The position numbers were made by a program, and so were the translations under genes. DNA of 64,000 nucleotides from Chryseobacterium sp. Tr-659 (GTDB taxonomy: Bacteria > Bacteroidota > Bacteroidia > Flavobacteriales > Weeksellaceae). Numbering within the stretch: position 1 is the stretch's first letter; every line of letters begins with the position of its first letter. The notes under the pieces were generated by a model. It made no database searches. It was not told the origin of the DNA and was given only the letters and a program-made list of their open reading frames with translations. Positions 17,933 through 26,473 of the stretch are shown here, piece after piece. The stretch covers positions 310,001-374,000 of the forward strand of contig NZ_VWWP01000002.1 of the NCBI RefSeq assembly GCF_011752975.1, in the 5' to 3' direction.

Positions 17933-18278
17933 TTGGGATATCTTCAATGTTATAATAAATAGTAAGGCCTCTTTCTCTTGCAATTCTTACGTCTTCATCC
18001 GCTCCTTTTGAAGCACCTTCTATACGCAGAACGGCATCACACTTTTCAAGAAGACCATGAGCAACAGGATATTGTATTTCCTGCCATGCTTCATCACCAA
18101 TCTGTGTGGAACCTGCAAGGTGTATCAAAGGCAATGCTACCCATTCTCCAATGATAGGAACATGTCCTTTCCTGAAGATAGGTAAAGCTGCAGATTCAAG
18201 ATGGTGAAGGTTCTGTTGAATTAATTCCGGATCATCATTTGTTCCGCTGCGGTAAGGTCCTGCAATAAGTATTAGCAT
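17919..18278 (-). CDS. DUF4406 nucleoside-deoxyribosyltransferase-like protein
   Basis: This 119-residue Rossmann-like protein opens with [19 protein letters not shown] and later has [30 protein letters not shown], the layout of the nucleoside 2-deoxyribosyltransferase superfamily, whose catalytic Glu lies in the ...E..... segment near GAD.D. In this genome it is translationally coupled to the Nudix hydrolase NudK, suggesting a shared role in clearing or remodelling nucleotides or nucleotide sugars. The substrate is unknown. Confidence 0.75.
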   Translation of the reverse strand: MLILIAGPYRSGTNDDPELIQQNLHHLESAALPIFRKGHVPIIGEWVALPLIHLAGSTQIGDEAWQEIQYPVAHGLLEKCDAVLRIEGASKGADEDVRIARERGLTIYYNIEDIPNAKS

Positions 18279-18331
18279 AATTTTTTTTGAGTAAAATAAA
18301 AGAACTTATATCATAAAAAAAATAATATAGT

Positions 18332-18925
18332 TTAAGAGCAATTGTTTTTTTGCTTGCTGGATTTAATAAGACTTAAAAATTCCGGAGTAATACCAAGATA
18401 AGAAGCAATCTGCTTTTGTTTAATAAGCTTTACTGCTTCAGGGTATTTTTGAAGAAAATTATAATAACGTTCTTCCGCAGGTAAAGAAAGATTTTCAATG
18501 GTACGGAGCTGTTCTCTTATATATGCATTCTGCATAATGATTCGGAAAAATCTTTCAAATTTCGGTACTTTGAGGTAAAGCTCTTCCAGATGATCTTTTG
18601 GCAATTGAAAAATGACACTTTCTTCCAGTGCTTCAATATTCAGTATAGCCGGCTTTTGGTTGATGAAGCAATACATATCAGTGATCCACCAATCGGAAAC
18701 CGCAAACATAATAGTAGATTCCCTGCCTGAAGTGTCCAGATGAAATGCTCTTAATATTCCGGACTGAACAAAACTGATCTCTTTACAGGGCTGTTGCTGC
18801 TGTAATATCAACGTTTTCTTGGCAATCTTTTTTTCCTTCAAGAGAGAAAGAAAATAGGAGGTTTCCTGATTACTTAGAGAAATATGTCTGGAGATGTTTT
18901 TTAGAATTAAAAGATTTTCTATCAT
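18332..18925 (-). CDS. Crp/Fnr-family transcriptional regulator
   Basis: The 197-residue protein has a cyclic-nucleotide-binding-like beta roll (about 25-115: KKTLILQQQQPCKEISFVQSGILRAF...GRESTIMFAVSDWW), a dimer helix, and a C-terminal winged helix (about 140-190: LPAEERYYNFLQKYPE...IASYLGITPEFLSLIKSS). This subtype is common in Bacteroidetes and lacks the arginine and serine contacts of genuine cAMP sensors. It lies 7 bases downstream of the epimerase gene, in the same run. Its targets are not evident from the window. Confidence 0.87.
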   Translation of the reverse strand: MIENLLILKNISRHISLSNQETSYFLSLLKEKKIAKKTLILQQQQPCKEISFVQSGILRAFHLDTSGRESTIMFAVSDWWITDMYCFINQKPAILNIEALEESVIFQLPKDHLEELYLKVPKFERFFRIIMQNAYIREQLRTIENLSLPAEERYYNFLQKYPEAVKLIKQKQIASYLGITPEFLSLIKSSKQKNNCS

Positions 18926-18932
18926 AATGATA

Positions 18933-19838
18933 CTATTTTTTTAATAAATCTTTTAAAGCATCATTCAGATCCGGGAATTTAAAACGAAACCCTGCTTCCT
19001 GTATTTTTTGTGAAGAAGCTCTTGAACCTTCCAGAATTGCAGTGGCCAGTTCTCCAAATAATAATTTTAAAACAAATCCAGGAACATTTGGCATGAATAA
19101 TGGCTTGCCAAGTTCTTTGGCGATTTTTTTTGTCAAATCAATATTGATAGCGTGTTGAGGAGCAACCGCATTATAAGGTCCTTTTACTGTCGAATTTTTT
19201 AATGCAAATTCATAAATAGAGCAAATATCATCAATATGAATCCAGGGCATGTACTGCTTACCGCTTCCCAGGGGAGATCCAATATAATATTGAATTGGCG
19301 GGACCATTTTCTTCAAAGCACCGTCTTTTTCGGAAAGCACTACAGCAGTCCGGATTTTAACAATTCTTTCCGCCAGATTTTGTTCCAGAAAATCATCGGC
19401 TGCTCTTTCCCATAATACTACAACTTCACTTAAAAAATCATTGCCAGGAGGATCATTTTCAGTAAATATTTTTTCTGAAGTCTCTGTACCGTAATAATTG
19501 ATTCCTGAAGCAGAAATAAAGGATTTGAGCTTTATATTTTTCTTTTTTAAAGTATTTCTAAGCAGCTCCGCAGAATCAATCCTGCTGGATATGAGCTCCC
19601 TTTTTCTCTCAGGAGTCCAGCGTTTTTCCGAGATATTGGCCCCTGCCAGATGAATAATATGAGATACATTTTCAAGGGCAGTTTCATCAATACTTCCTTT
19701 GTTGATATCCCATTCATATTCATTACTGCGTTTCTTTTTCCTGGTCAGAAATCTTAATTCATAATCGTTTCCTATTTTTTCAGCCAGCTGCCGGGCGATC
19801 ATTCCGCTGGCACCAGTAATGAGAACAATTTCTTTCAT
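18933..19838 (-). CDS. SDR39U1/TIGR01777-type NAD-dependent epimerase
   Basis: At 301 residues, the nucleotide-binding motif GASGMIARQLAEKIG (residues 8-22) and the family segments ISEKRWTPERKRELISSRI, SASGINYYG, KIRTAVVLS..GAL.KM and GKQYMPWIHIDDI are all present. These define the TIGR01777 (YfcH/SDR39U1) extended SDR group, predicted to act on NAD(P)-linked sugar or related substrates but with no assigned reaction. The C-terminal DUF1731-like tail (SRASSQKIQEAGFRFKFPDLNDAL) is intact. It precedes the Crp/Fnr gene by 7 bases. Confidence 0.9.
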   Translation of the reverse strand: MKEIVLITGASGMIARQLAEKIGNDYELRFLTRKKKRSNEYEWDINKGSIDETALENVSHIIHLAGANISEKRWTPERKRELISSRIDSAELLRNTLKKKNIKLKSFISASGINYYGTETSEKIFTENDPPGNDFLSEVVVLWERAADDFLEQNLAERIVKIRTAVVLSEKDGALKKMVPPIQYYIGSPLGSGKQYMPWIHIDDICSIYEFALKNSTVKGPYNAVAPQHAINIDLTKKIAKELGKPLFMPNVPGFVLKLLFGELATAILEGSRASSQKIQEAGFRFKFPDLNDALKDLLKK

Positions 19839-19866
19839 AATTTAATATTTAAGATAGTGGAGAAGG

Positions 19867-20211
19867 CTAAGCCTGATTTTTAACGATCAGAATAAAATCA
19901 TCTTCCAGTATTTTATACCCATAATCATAGATGAATTGATATTCGGATCCGTTCTTATAAATTTTAAAATTGGTGAAATAATCAAAATCAAAACCCAAAC
20001 TTTCTAATTTGGACTTAGTTACCTTTGTTTTACCTTCAGTATTTACTTCCACAAGGATACGGTAGTTTTTACGGAGTTTGTTGTTCACATTCCGCATCAG
20101 GTTGCTAGAATCCTTATTCTGCTTGTTGTTATAGGCATTTCGGCAGGCATCATTGCAAAACTTTTTATCAGACCTTCCGATGATTTTTTCACCACATTCC
20201 AGACAGTTCAT
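19867..20211 (-). CDS. Zinc-ribbon protein of unknown function
   Basis: In this 114-residue protein, residues 1-30 form a zinc ribbon with four cysteines (CLECGEKI..RSDKKFCNDACRNAYN), similar to the DUF2116 type. The remaining part (about 45-114) appears to be a compact alpha/beta domain with no recognised function. It is 5 bases downstream of the HPP gene and co-transcribed. Cytoplasmic by lack of signal or membrane segments. Confidence 0.75.
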   Translation of the reverse strand: MNCLECGEKIIGRSDKKFCNDACRNAYNNKQNKDSSNLMRNVNNKLRKNYRILVEVNTEGKTKVTKSKLESLGFDFDYFTNFKIYKNGSEYQFIYDYGYKILEDDFILIVKNQA

Positions 20212-20216
20212 GATAT

Positions 20217-20831
20217 TTAATTTTTCATTTTATGAGAATGCCCGTGTGCATGGGCATGTTTTTTTCGTAACAATTTTTTAAATCTGCTGTGAGAAGGATA
20301 ACTTCTGTTGGAGGTAATATTATTAAAGAATAAAGCTACAACCAACAGAATAATACAACCTGAAAGAACAGGGGAGATCACATACCAGTATCCCAATTCC
20401 GGAATTTTACCCGTAGAACTCACAGCGATAAGAGCTGTGGCTCCGCCGGGCGGATGAAGAGTTTTCGTATACTGCATCAATACAATAGAAAAGGCTACCG
20501 CCAACGGAGCCGAAAGCCAGATAATATCCGGAACAATTTTATATACGGTAACTCCTACTAATGCAGACAGTACATGGCCGCCCACAAGATTTCTGGGCTG
20601 AGCTAACGGGCTTTGGATAGCCCCATAAATAAGGACACTGGAGGCTCCAAAAGAACCGATCAGGAATATGTTTTCAGTTTCTGCTAAGGAATGTGACTGA
20701 ATAAAGGCAATAAGTCCGATTCCAAAAAATGCTCCTAAAAACGACCAGAAATGCTCTTTGTAATCAACAAGCGTTTCTTTATAGATCACATATTTCGAAA
20801 CCCTGAAAGTTCTTTTTATCGTCTTCTTCAT
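20217..20831 (-). CDS. HPP-family integral membrane protein
   Basis: The 204-residue protein has four to five transmembrane helices. The signature is in TKTLHPPGGATALIAV, with the HPP motif and the glycines following it; AQPRNLVGGHVLSALVGV is another conserved block. HPP proteins of cyanobacteria and plants have been linked to nitrite transport, but bacterial members are mostly uncharacterised. The C-terminus is rich in histidine (KKHAHAHGHSHK), possibly metal-binding. It lies 10 bases from the arginase-like gene upstream. Confidence 0.88.
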   Translation of the reverse strand: MKKTIKRTFRVSKYVIYKETLVDYKEHFWSFLGAFFGIGLIAFIQSHSLAETENIFLIGSFGASSVLIYGAIQSPLAQPRNLVGGHVLSALVGVTVYKIVPDIIWLSAPLAVAFSIVLMQYTKTLHPPGGATALIAVSSTGKIPELGYWYVISPVLSGCIILLVVALFFNNITSNRSYPSHSRFKKLLRKKHAHAHGHSHKMKN

Positions 20832-20841
20832 TGAATCTTCT

Positions 20842-21738
20842 TTATTTTTTTATAATTTGAATTAAATGGTTTACAAATGGTTGAGTATAGACTCCTTCTT
20901 GATCATAGTCCGGATCCAGAATCGTAATCTGAATTCCAAAACACAGAGGATTATCAATAAGCGGTTCCAGCATTTCTTTAAGATCATCATAATGTATTCC
21001 GTCCTCCATTCTGCTGTCTACGGCAGGCATCAGCTCATCTTTCAGAATATCTACATCAAGATGGATGAAAAAACCGTCCAATCCTTTTTCATTGATCATT
21101 GCAAGAAAATTGTCTGCTGTTTTTCTGAAGCCGTTTTTTCTCAGAGCTTCAAGATCAGAATAATGAATGTGTGAATTGATAATCTGACTTACATATTCAT
21201 CATCATCAGTTTCTGCATTTCCGTTGCAGAAAATATTTTCTTCGAGGAAATAGGGTTTCAATCCATTAATATTAGTCAGTTTTTCATGCCCGGTACCGGT
21301 AACAATGGCAAGGTCCATTCCTGCGGCACCTCCTGTTTCCGAAAGTTCAGGTGGAATAAAGTCTGTATGGCCGTCGAGATAAAAAAGCCCGAAGTTACCT
21401 AGTTTTTTCAAGGCAATCGCATTTCCAATCAGAATACTGCAGTCACCTCCAAGAAAAATGTTAAAGATACTTTTGTTGTAATTTTTCAGAATCAGTTCAG
21501 CTTGTTTTTTAGCATACTCTATAATCTGATCTGCATTTCTGACCTTTGATTCTTCATCAAAATTCATAGCATATTCCGGGGCATCCAGTCTGAAAATATT
21601 TTCAGGATCAATTCTTTTATGAAAATCAAATTTCCTGAGCCAGTCCGGAAGTTTTCGTACTCCGGGCTCTGTCTCATGTTCTTTTTTCATAAGTCCCAGG
21701 TTGAGAGGAAACTCAAAAATATTGATATCCCTTTTCAT
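20842..21738 (-). CDS. Arginase/agmatinase-superfamily protein
   Basis: This 298-residue ureohydrolase-fold protein shows the manganese-site blocks GGDCS (97-101), DGHTD (122-126) and HLDVDILKDELMPAVDSR (226-243). In classical arginase the first block is GGDHS; here the first metal-ligand histidine is cysteine, a variant found in some uncharacterised members. The reaction is therefore uncertain: hydrolysis of a guanidino compound such as arginine, agmatine or formiminoglutamate is possible. It heads the minus-strand run 21738-17351. Note that cyanophycin degradation genes, which release arginine, lie 9 kb away. Confidence 0.82.
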   Translation of the reverse strand: MKRDINIFEFPLNLGLMKKEHETEPGVRKLPDWLRKFDFHKRIDPENIFRLDAPEYAMNFDEESKVRNADQIIEYAKKQAELILKNYNKSIFNIFLGGDCSILIGNAIALKKLGNFGLFYLDGHTDFIPPELSETGGAAGMDLAIVTGTGHEKLTNINGLKPYFLEENIFCNGNAETDDDEYVSQIINSHIHYSDLEALRKNGFRKTADNFLAMINEKGLDGFFIHLDVDILKDELMPAVDSRMEDGIHYDDLKEMLEPLIDNPLCFGIQITILDPDYDQEGVYTQPFVNHLIQIIKK

Positions 21739-21890
21739 AAATGAATTTTCACAAAGATAAGGAATTATCCGTTTGTAAATGGATAGCCCGGTAAGATATG
21801 TACAATTGTTTTTTGTTTGAAATATTTAATTTTTTAATATAAATAACTAATTTCACATATTATTGAATTATATAATGTATAACTAAAACT

Positions 21891-22919
21891 ATGACTATGG
21901 AAAAACGACAGATTAAGCCTGAGTCTACTTTCAAAATGTTTGAAATATTAGGCGGATTATGGATTACCGGCTGTGTGAAGACAGCAGCAGAGCTGAATAT
22001 TGCAGATTCTTTAGCAGAAGGTCCGAAAGCAATCTCTTTACTGGCAAAACAAACACAATCGGACGAAATACAGCTGTACCGGATTATGAGAGCTTTAAGC
22101 AGCGTTGGAATTTTCGAAGAATCTGAACACAAAACCTTTGCATTAAATGATCTCGGTGCGGCATTGCAAACCAATGTTCCCGGAACAGCAAAAGACTTTG
22201 TACTTACCATCATGAAAGAACATTTTCCTGTTTACGGAGACCTTACTTATGCAGTTCAGACAGGCAAAATTCCTTTTGAACATATTCATGGGATAGAGCT
22301 TTGGAGCTATTATAAAAAGCATCCTGAAGCAGGAGAGAATTTTGGAAGGGGGATGACCGGAATGTCGGGAATGGAGCTAAACGGAATTATGAAGAATTAC
22401 GATTTCACCCCCTATAAAAGAATTGTTGATGTAGGAGGTGGTAATGGAGTAATGATATACACTATTCTTAATGCAGCTCCGGATAGTTCCGGAATTATTT
22501 TCGATGAATCAAATGTAATTGAAAAAACGATTCCATTGATTCCTGAGCATTTAAAGGAAAGGTGTTCCGTGGCTATTGGAAGCTTTTTTGAAAAAGTTCC
22601 TGCTGGTGCAGATTTGTATACTATGAAATGGATCATCCATGACTGGAGTGATGAGGAATGTATACAGATTTTAAAGGTCTGCTATGAAGCAATGCCTAAA
22701 GGAGCAAAACTATTAATCATAGATGCTGTTATTCCTGATGATTCTCTTAATAAACCACATATTGCCAAACTTTTGGATATTGTTATGATGGCCTGTCTTA
22801 CCGGAAAAGAAAGATCTTTAAATGAATTTAAGGCTCTTATTGAAAAAGCAGGATTGAGGTTTAATCGATTAATTAATATCGGTACAGAGGCTAAAAGTAT
22901 CGTTGAATGTGAGAAATAG
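21891..22919 (+). CDS. SAM-dependent O-methyltransferase, hydroxyneurosporene/ASMT type
   Basis: The 342-residue protein has an N-terminal winged-helix dimerisation domain (about 10-95, TCV.TAAELNIADSLAEGPKAISLLAKQT...LYRIMRAL) and a C-terminal Rossmann methyltransferase domain with the SAM loop VDVGGGNGVMIYTIL (about 180-194). It also has the catalytic-region motif MKWIIHDWSDEECIQIL containing the HDW sequence typical of this family. Members methylate hydroxyl groups of small aromatic or polyketide compounds. It stands alone, with a hairpin behind it. A start six bases later (21897) is equally possible. Confidence 0.87.
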   Translation: MTMEKRQIKPESTFKMFEILGGLWITGCVKTAAELNIADSLAEGPKAISLLAKQTQSDEIQLYRIMRALSSVGIFEESEHKTFALNDLGAALQTNVPGTAKDFVLTIMKEHFPVYGDLTYAVQTGKIPFEHIHGIELWSYYKKHPEAGENFGRGMTGMSGMELNGIMKNYDFTPYKRIVDVGGGNGVMIYTILNAAPDSSGIIFDESNVIEKTIPLIPEHLKERCSVAIGSFFEKVPAGADLYTMKWIIHDWSDEECIQILKVCYEAMPKGAKLLIIDAVIPDDSLNKPHIAKLLDIVMMACLTGKERSLNEFKALIEKAGLRFNRLINIGTEAKSIVECEK

Positions 22920-22941
22920 TAAGAAGATTGATACTATCATA

Positions 22942-22980
22942 AAAGGTGCTTAACACCTATATGAGTCTTTAAGCACCTTT
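22942..22980 (+). terminator. Terminator between the O-methyltransferase and PL7 genes
   Basis: AAAGGTGCTTAA (22942-22953) pairs perfectly with TTAAGCACCTTT (22969-22980) across a 15-base loop. The flanks are not strongly T-rich, so the call is a little less certain than for others. Confidence 0.65.
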
Positions 22981-23016
22981 CTTGGACAATAGAGCAGATA
23001 TTAATTTGAAATGAAT

Positions 23017-23739
23017 TTATTCTTTTGTATTGATTTGATATATAGCTACCAAACCTGACGTTACCGGAGTTTTATTATCTTGCAGATAGTTTCCGGCTTT
23101 AAAATAAACAGATTCAGATTTCCAGCTTTCTCCAAAACTAAAAGCTGTACTTTGCTGATTGATTTTGACCTGGACATCTAAATTATTCTGGCTGATGGTA
23201 TAGCTGAATGATTCGCCTAAAGCAACGTTCTTTAAAAGCGTGATTCTTTGCTCTTTGTCGTCAACCTCTTTTTTGAAACCAGCCTGAATTTCACCATTAT
23301 TCCACCAGATCTTTAAAGCTTCAGTTCCTTTGGAATGTCCGTGTATCTGGCCAATAATGATTTTTCCCGTTCCGGGTTGTTTTAAAACAGCCATTTTCAC
23401 CTGTAATGTATGTTTGTTTTCAAAATGCCATTCATCTATCTGGCGCAATTCTGTTCTTGGATAATGAGAACCCTGAGTTGTTTTACCATCTGAAGAACAA
23501 AAGAAGCGTATGCTATTATCTTGAGAGGAAAAATAAAAATTCTCTGAAGAAAACTGAGAAATTTCGGATCCTTTAATAATAACAATAGAATTATTTTTTT
23601 CAATAGGCAGCTGCAGGTTGAAATCTCTCAGATCAAATTGAGCTGAAGGAACCTTTAAGAAATGATTCTGTGCCTGCAAAGAATTTAAACATGCTATAAT
23701 AAGTACTGATAGCGTGATGAATTTGAAATAATCTTTCAT
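23017..23739 (-). CDS. Polysaccharide lyase family 7 (alginate lyase)
   Basis: The preferred start is at 23739 (240 residues), giving a standard signal peptide (KFITLSVLIIACLNSLQAQ); the frame extends 17 codons further without a signal. The three PL7 catalytic blocks are present: YPRTELRQ, IIGQIHGHS and VYFKAGNYLQ, holding the Arg, Gln-His and Tyr residues of the beta-jelly-roll active site. PL7 enzymes cleave alginate (poly-mannuronate/guluronate) by beta-elimination outside the cytoplasm. No other alginate-use gene is nearby, so this is a solitary lyase. Confidence 0.9.
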   Translation of the reverse strand: MKDYFKFITLSVLIIACLNSLQAQNHFLKVPSAQFDLRDFNLQLPIEKNNSIVIIKGSEISQFSSENFYFSSQDNSIRFFCSSDGKTTQGSHYPRTELRQIDEWHFENKHTLQVKMAVLKQPGTGKIIIGQIHGHSKGTEALKIWWNNGEIQAGFKKEVDDKEQRITLLKNVALGESFSYTISQNNLDVQVKINQQSTAFSFGESWKSESVYFKAGNYLQDNKTPVTSGLVAIYQINTKE

Positions 23740-23826
23740 ACCTGATTTCTTAGGATGCTTAGTGATTACTAATTTAAAGAATTTCTGCAATAATATTTAA
23801 TCCCTGATAATATTTGTTTTTATCCG

Positions 23827-23846
23827 ACTACAAACGACTACAAATG
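23827..23846. promoter_or_regulatory. Direct repeat ACTACAAAyG upstream of the PL7 gene
   Basis: ACTACAAACG (23827-23836) and ACTACAAATG (23837-23846) form a tandem repeat about 90-105 bases before the PL7 start. A very similar tandem occurs before the beta-lactamase gene. Read on the minus strand it is TTTGTAGT repeated with a 10-base period, i.e. one helical turn, as expected for a protein binding two adjacent half-sites on one face. Confidence 0.4.
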
Positions 23847-23963
23847 AATTTAAATAGTTTATAACCGACTGTCTTTTGGTGATATTCCAATCTTTGCAAC
23901 AGAGATTTGAGAAAACAGTGAACGTCTCTTATCTGAAGTACTAATCATTAAAATCTAAAAGTT

Positions 23964-24296
23964 ATGTCACTAAGAAACAAAGTAACACTAATTGGTTACA
24001 CAGGAAAAGAAGTTGAAATGGTAAACTTCGACAGCGGAAATGTAAAAGCAAGCGTGTCTTTAGCTACGACGGATCATTACACTAATGCCAAAGGAGAAAA
24101 AGTGGAAGAAACACAATGGCACAATCTGATTGCTTTCGGGAGAGTAGCGGAGATCCTTGAAAAATATGTTCCAAAAGGAAAAGAAATTGCGGTTGAAGGA
24201 AAGCTTACCTATAGATCCTATGATGATAAAGATGGCGTAAAACGCTATATTACTGAAATTCGTGTAGATGAGATCCTGTTATTAGGAGGTAAATAA
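23964..24296 (+). CDS. ssb: Short single-stranded DNA-binding protein
   Basis: The 110 residues cover one OB fold (NKVTLIGYTGKEVEM.....KASVSLATTDHYTNAKGE...TQWHNLIAFGRVAEILEKYVPKG at about residues 5-73) with the conserved aromatic and basic DNA contacts. It ends at ...VDEILLLGGK, so the flexible linker and acidic C-terminal tail that recruit repair and replication partners are missing. A genome usually encodes a full-length SSB too, so this is probably an accessory form. An HRDC-domain gene follows after 17 bases. Confidence 0.9.
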   Translation: MSLRNKVTLIGYTGKEVEMVNFDSGNVKASVSLATTDHYTNAKGEKVEETQWHNLIAFGRVAEILEKYVPKGKEIAVEGKLTYRSYDDKDGVKRYITEIRVDEILLLGGK

Positions 24297-24313
24297 TTCT
24301 AAAAACACAAGAG

Positions 24314-24766
24314 ATGAAAGTAAAAGTTTTTAAGATCAGGCTTCCTGAAGAATTTCTCTATCAGGATCAGAAAATGTTGGATGATTTTCTGGAAACCAAT
24401 GAAATTATGAAAGTAGAAACAGCTTTTGTAAGTGAAGAGCGATATTGGTCTGTGATATTGTATTTTGAAGATTTAAAACTGATAAAAAGTACAGTGAAAG
24501 AACCAAAAGCAGGAAAATATTCTGCAGATAATGATGTTTTAAGCGTTGATGAAGAACAGATTCTGGATGCTCTGAAACTCTGGAGGTCAGAGAAAGCCAG
24601 AGAACAGAATTTACCCACTTATTTCATTGCAAGTAATAAAGAACTCGTATCTGTGGCCAAATATAAACCTGCTAAAAAAGAAGAATTGCTAGAGATCAAA
24701 GGTTTTGGAAAACATAAGATTGAAAATTATGGTGAAGAAATACTGGAGATTCTTGAAAGTGTCTGA
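24314..24766 (+). CDS. HRDC-domain protein
   Basis: In this 150-residue protein, the C-terminal 75 residues (EEQILDALKLWRSEKAREQNLPTYFIASNKELVSVAKYKPAKKEELLEIKGFGKHKIENYGEEILEIL) form an HRDC domain, the helical nucleic-acid-binding module of RecQ helicases and RNase D. The N-terminal half is an uncharacterised alpha/beta part. No helicase or nuclease domain is attached. Close spacing behind ssb suggests the two work on DNA together. Confidence 0.85.
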   Translation: MKVKVFKIRLPEEFLYQDQKMLDDFLETNEIMKVETAFVSEERYWSVILYFEDLKLIKSTVKEPKAGKYSADNDVLSVDEEQILDALKLWRSEKAREQNLPTYFIASNKELVSVAKYKPAKKEELLEIKGFGKHKIENYGEEILEILESV

Positions 24767-24855
24767 TTCTCCAGAATAAATGATCTCATAATTTGGAAAG
24801 CTGGAGAAGATTATTTCTTCAGCTTTTTATACTGGGTAAAGTCCTTGTAATTCCG

Positions 24856-24863
24856 TACTTTTG
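24856..24863 (+). promoter_or_regulatory. -7 box of hisS
   Basis: TACTTTTG matches TAnnTTTG and lies 26 bases before the ATG at 24889. Its position downstream of the earlier in-frame ATG at 24793 supports choosing 24889 as the start. Confidence 0.55.
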
Positions 24864-24888
24864 TGCCTATCAAAATGACATACAAAAA

Positions 24889-26238
24889 ATGAAGCCAAGT
24901 TTAGCAAAAGGAACGAGAGATTTTACGGCGCAGGAAGTTTCCAGAAGAAAATATATCATCAATATTTTACAGAATAACTTTGAGTTATTCGGATTTCAGC
25001 CATTGGAAACCCCAAGCTTTGAAAATCTTTCTACGTTGACAGGAAAATACGGAGAAGAAGGAGATCGCTTGATTTTTAAAATTTTAAATTCAGGAGATTA
25101 TACTTCGAAAGTAAATCAGGAAGATTGGGATCATAAAAACCATCAGAAACTTATTTCTCAAATTTCTGATAAAGCCCTTCGTTATGATCTAACCGTACCT
25201 TTTGCAAGATTTGTAGCTATGAATCATGGAAAGTTAACATTTCCATTCAAACGTTATCAGATTCAGCCGGTTTGGAGAGCAGATAGACCTCAGAAAGGGA
25301 GATTCAGAGAATTTTACCAATGTGATGCGGATGTGGTGGGAAGTGAAAGTTTACTACAGGAAGTGGAGCTGGTGCAGTTGTATTTAAAGTCTTTTGCAGG
25401 TTTGAATGTTCCTGTAACCATTCATATGAACAACAGAAAGATCCTTTCCGGATTGGCAGAATATGCTGGAATTACAGAAAAACTGATTGAGTTTACAGTG
25501 GCATTGGATAAACTGGATAAAATTGGTAAAGAAGGTGTGGTAAAAGAGCTTTTGGAAAGAGAAATTTCTCAGGAATCTATTGATAAGCTGGATTTCTTAT
25601 TCAACCAATCTGATGACGCACTGGAAAATCTTCTTCAATTGAAAGAAAAATTTGCAGGTAACGAAATCGGACTAAAAGGAGTGGAAGAGTTAGAATTTGT
25701 TCTTACTCAATCTTTGAACCTGGGTGTTGACATGCAAAATCTTGTATTCAATATTACATTAGCAAGAGGACTGGACTATTATACAGGAGCAATTTTCGAA
25801 GTGAAAGCTGACGAGGTGGCCATGGGATCCATAGGAGGTGGAGGCCGATATGATAACCTTACAGAGGTTTTCGGAGTTAAAAATATTCCGGGAATCGGAA
25901 TTTCTTTCGGATTAGACAGAATTTATCTGGTAATGGAAGAACTGAATCTTTTCCCTGAAGAAGCTTCGTCTAAAACAGAATATCTGTTTGCTAATTTCGG
26001 AGGAGAAGGAACAACCGAAGCTTTAAAACTGATTATGCAGCTTAGGGCCAAAGGAATTTCTGCAGAATTGTATCCTGAAAATGCAAAAATCAATAAGCAA
26101 TTCACTTATGCTGAGAAAAAAGGTATTAAAAACCTTGTTTTCTTAGGAGAAGAAGAAATCAATAATAATACGGTTACCTTTAAAAATCTTGAAGCAGGAG
26201 AGCAAAAAACAGTTTCTTTAGAAGAGTTTTTGGCATAA
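24889..26238 (+). CDS. hisS: Histidine--tRNA ligase
   Basis: The 449-residue class II synthetase begins at [12 protein letters not shown] (24889). An open frame extends 32 codons upstream, but those residues are not synthetase-like and precede the promoter. Motif 1 ([17 protein letters not shown]), motif 2 ([32 protein letters not shown]), the histidine-specific blocks ([14 protein letters not shown] and [12 protein letters not shown]) and motif 3 ([17 protein letters not shown]) are all present. The anticodon-binding domain ends the protein. An essential housekeeping gene. Confidence 0.95.
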   Translation: MKPSLAKGTRDFTAQEVSRRKYIINILQNNFELFGFQPLETPSFENLSTLTGKYGEEGDRLIFKILNSGDYTSKVNQEDWDHKNHQKLISQISDKALRYDLTVPFARFVAMNHGKLTFPFKRYQIQPVWRADRPQKGRFREFYQCDADVVGSESLLQEVELVQLYLKSFAGLNVPVTIHMNNRKILSGLAEYAGITEKLIEFTVALDKLDKIGKEGVVKELLEREISQESIDKLDFLFNQSDDALENLLQLKEKFAGNEIGLKGVEELEFVLTQSLNLGVDMQNLVFNITLARGLDYYTGAIFEVKADEVAMGSIGGGGRYDNLTEVFGVKNIPGIGISFGLDRIYLVMEELNLFPEEASSKTEYLFANFGGEGTTEALKLIMQLRAKGISAELYPENAKINKQFTYAEKKGIKNLVFLGEEEINNNTVTFKNLEAGEQKTVSLEEFLA

Positions 26239-26310
26239 ACTAGTAAGGTTAATGGTTAAAGATTTTCCTTAAAGAAGAAAGGCTTGGAATCTTTAAAAGA
26301 TATAAAAGAG

Positions 26311-26344
26311 AATCGACCACAAAAAAACTTTTTTGTGGTCGATT
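26311..26344 (+). terminator. Terminator downstream of hisS
   Basis: A 15-base perfect stem pairs AATCGACCACAAAAA (26311-26325) with TTTTTGTGGTCGATT (26330-26344). The T-run lies in the descending arm. Confidence 0.75.
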
Positions 26345-26473
26345 TGTTTCATAGATAATAAGATTTAAATATTTTTGGTTTTTGAAATCCGACTCAGATT
26401 TTGCAATTTGAAACAACTGCAATCGGAAGATAATAAAAGTCCTTACTAAAAACTTTTAAACATAAAAATTAAG

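Noticed and set aside
24793..24888. N-terminal extension of hisS by 32 codons
   Set aside because: The extra residues are unlike histidyl-tRNA synthetases and precede the TACTTTTG promoter box.
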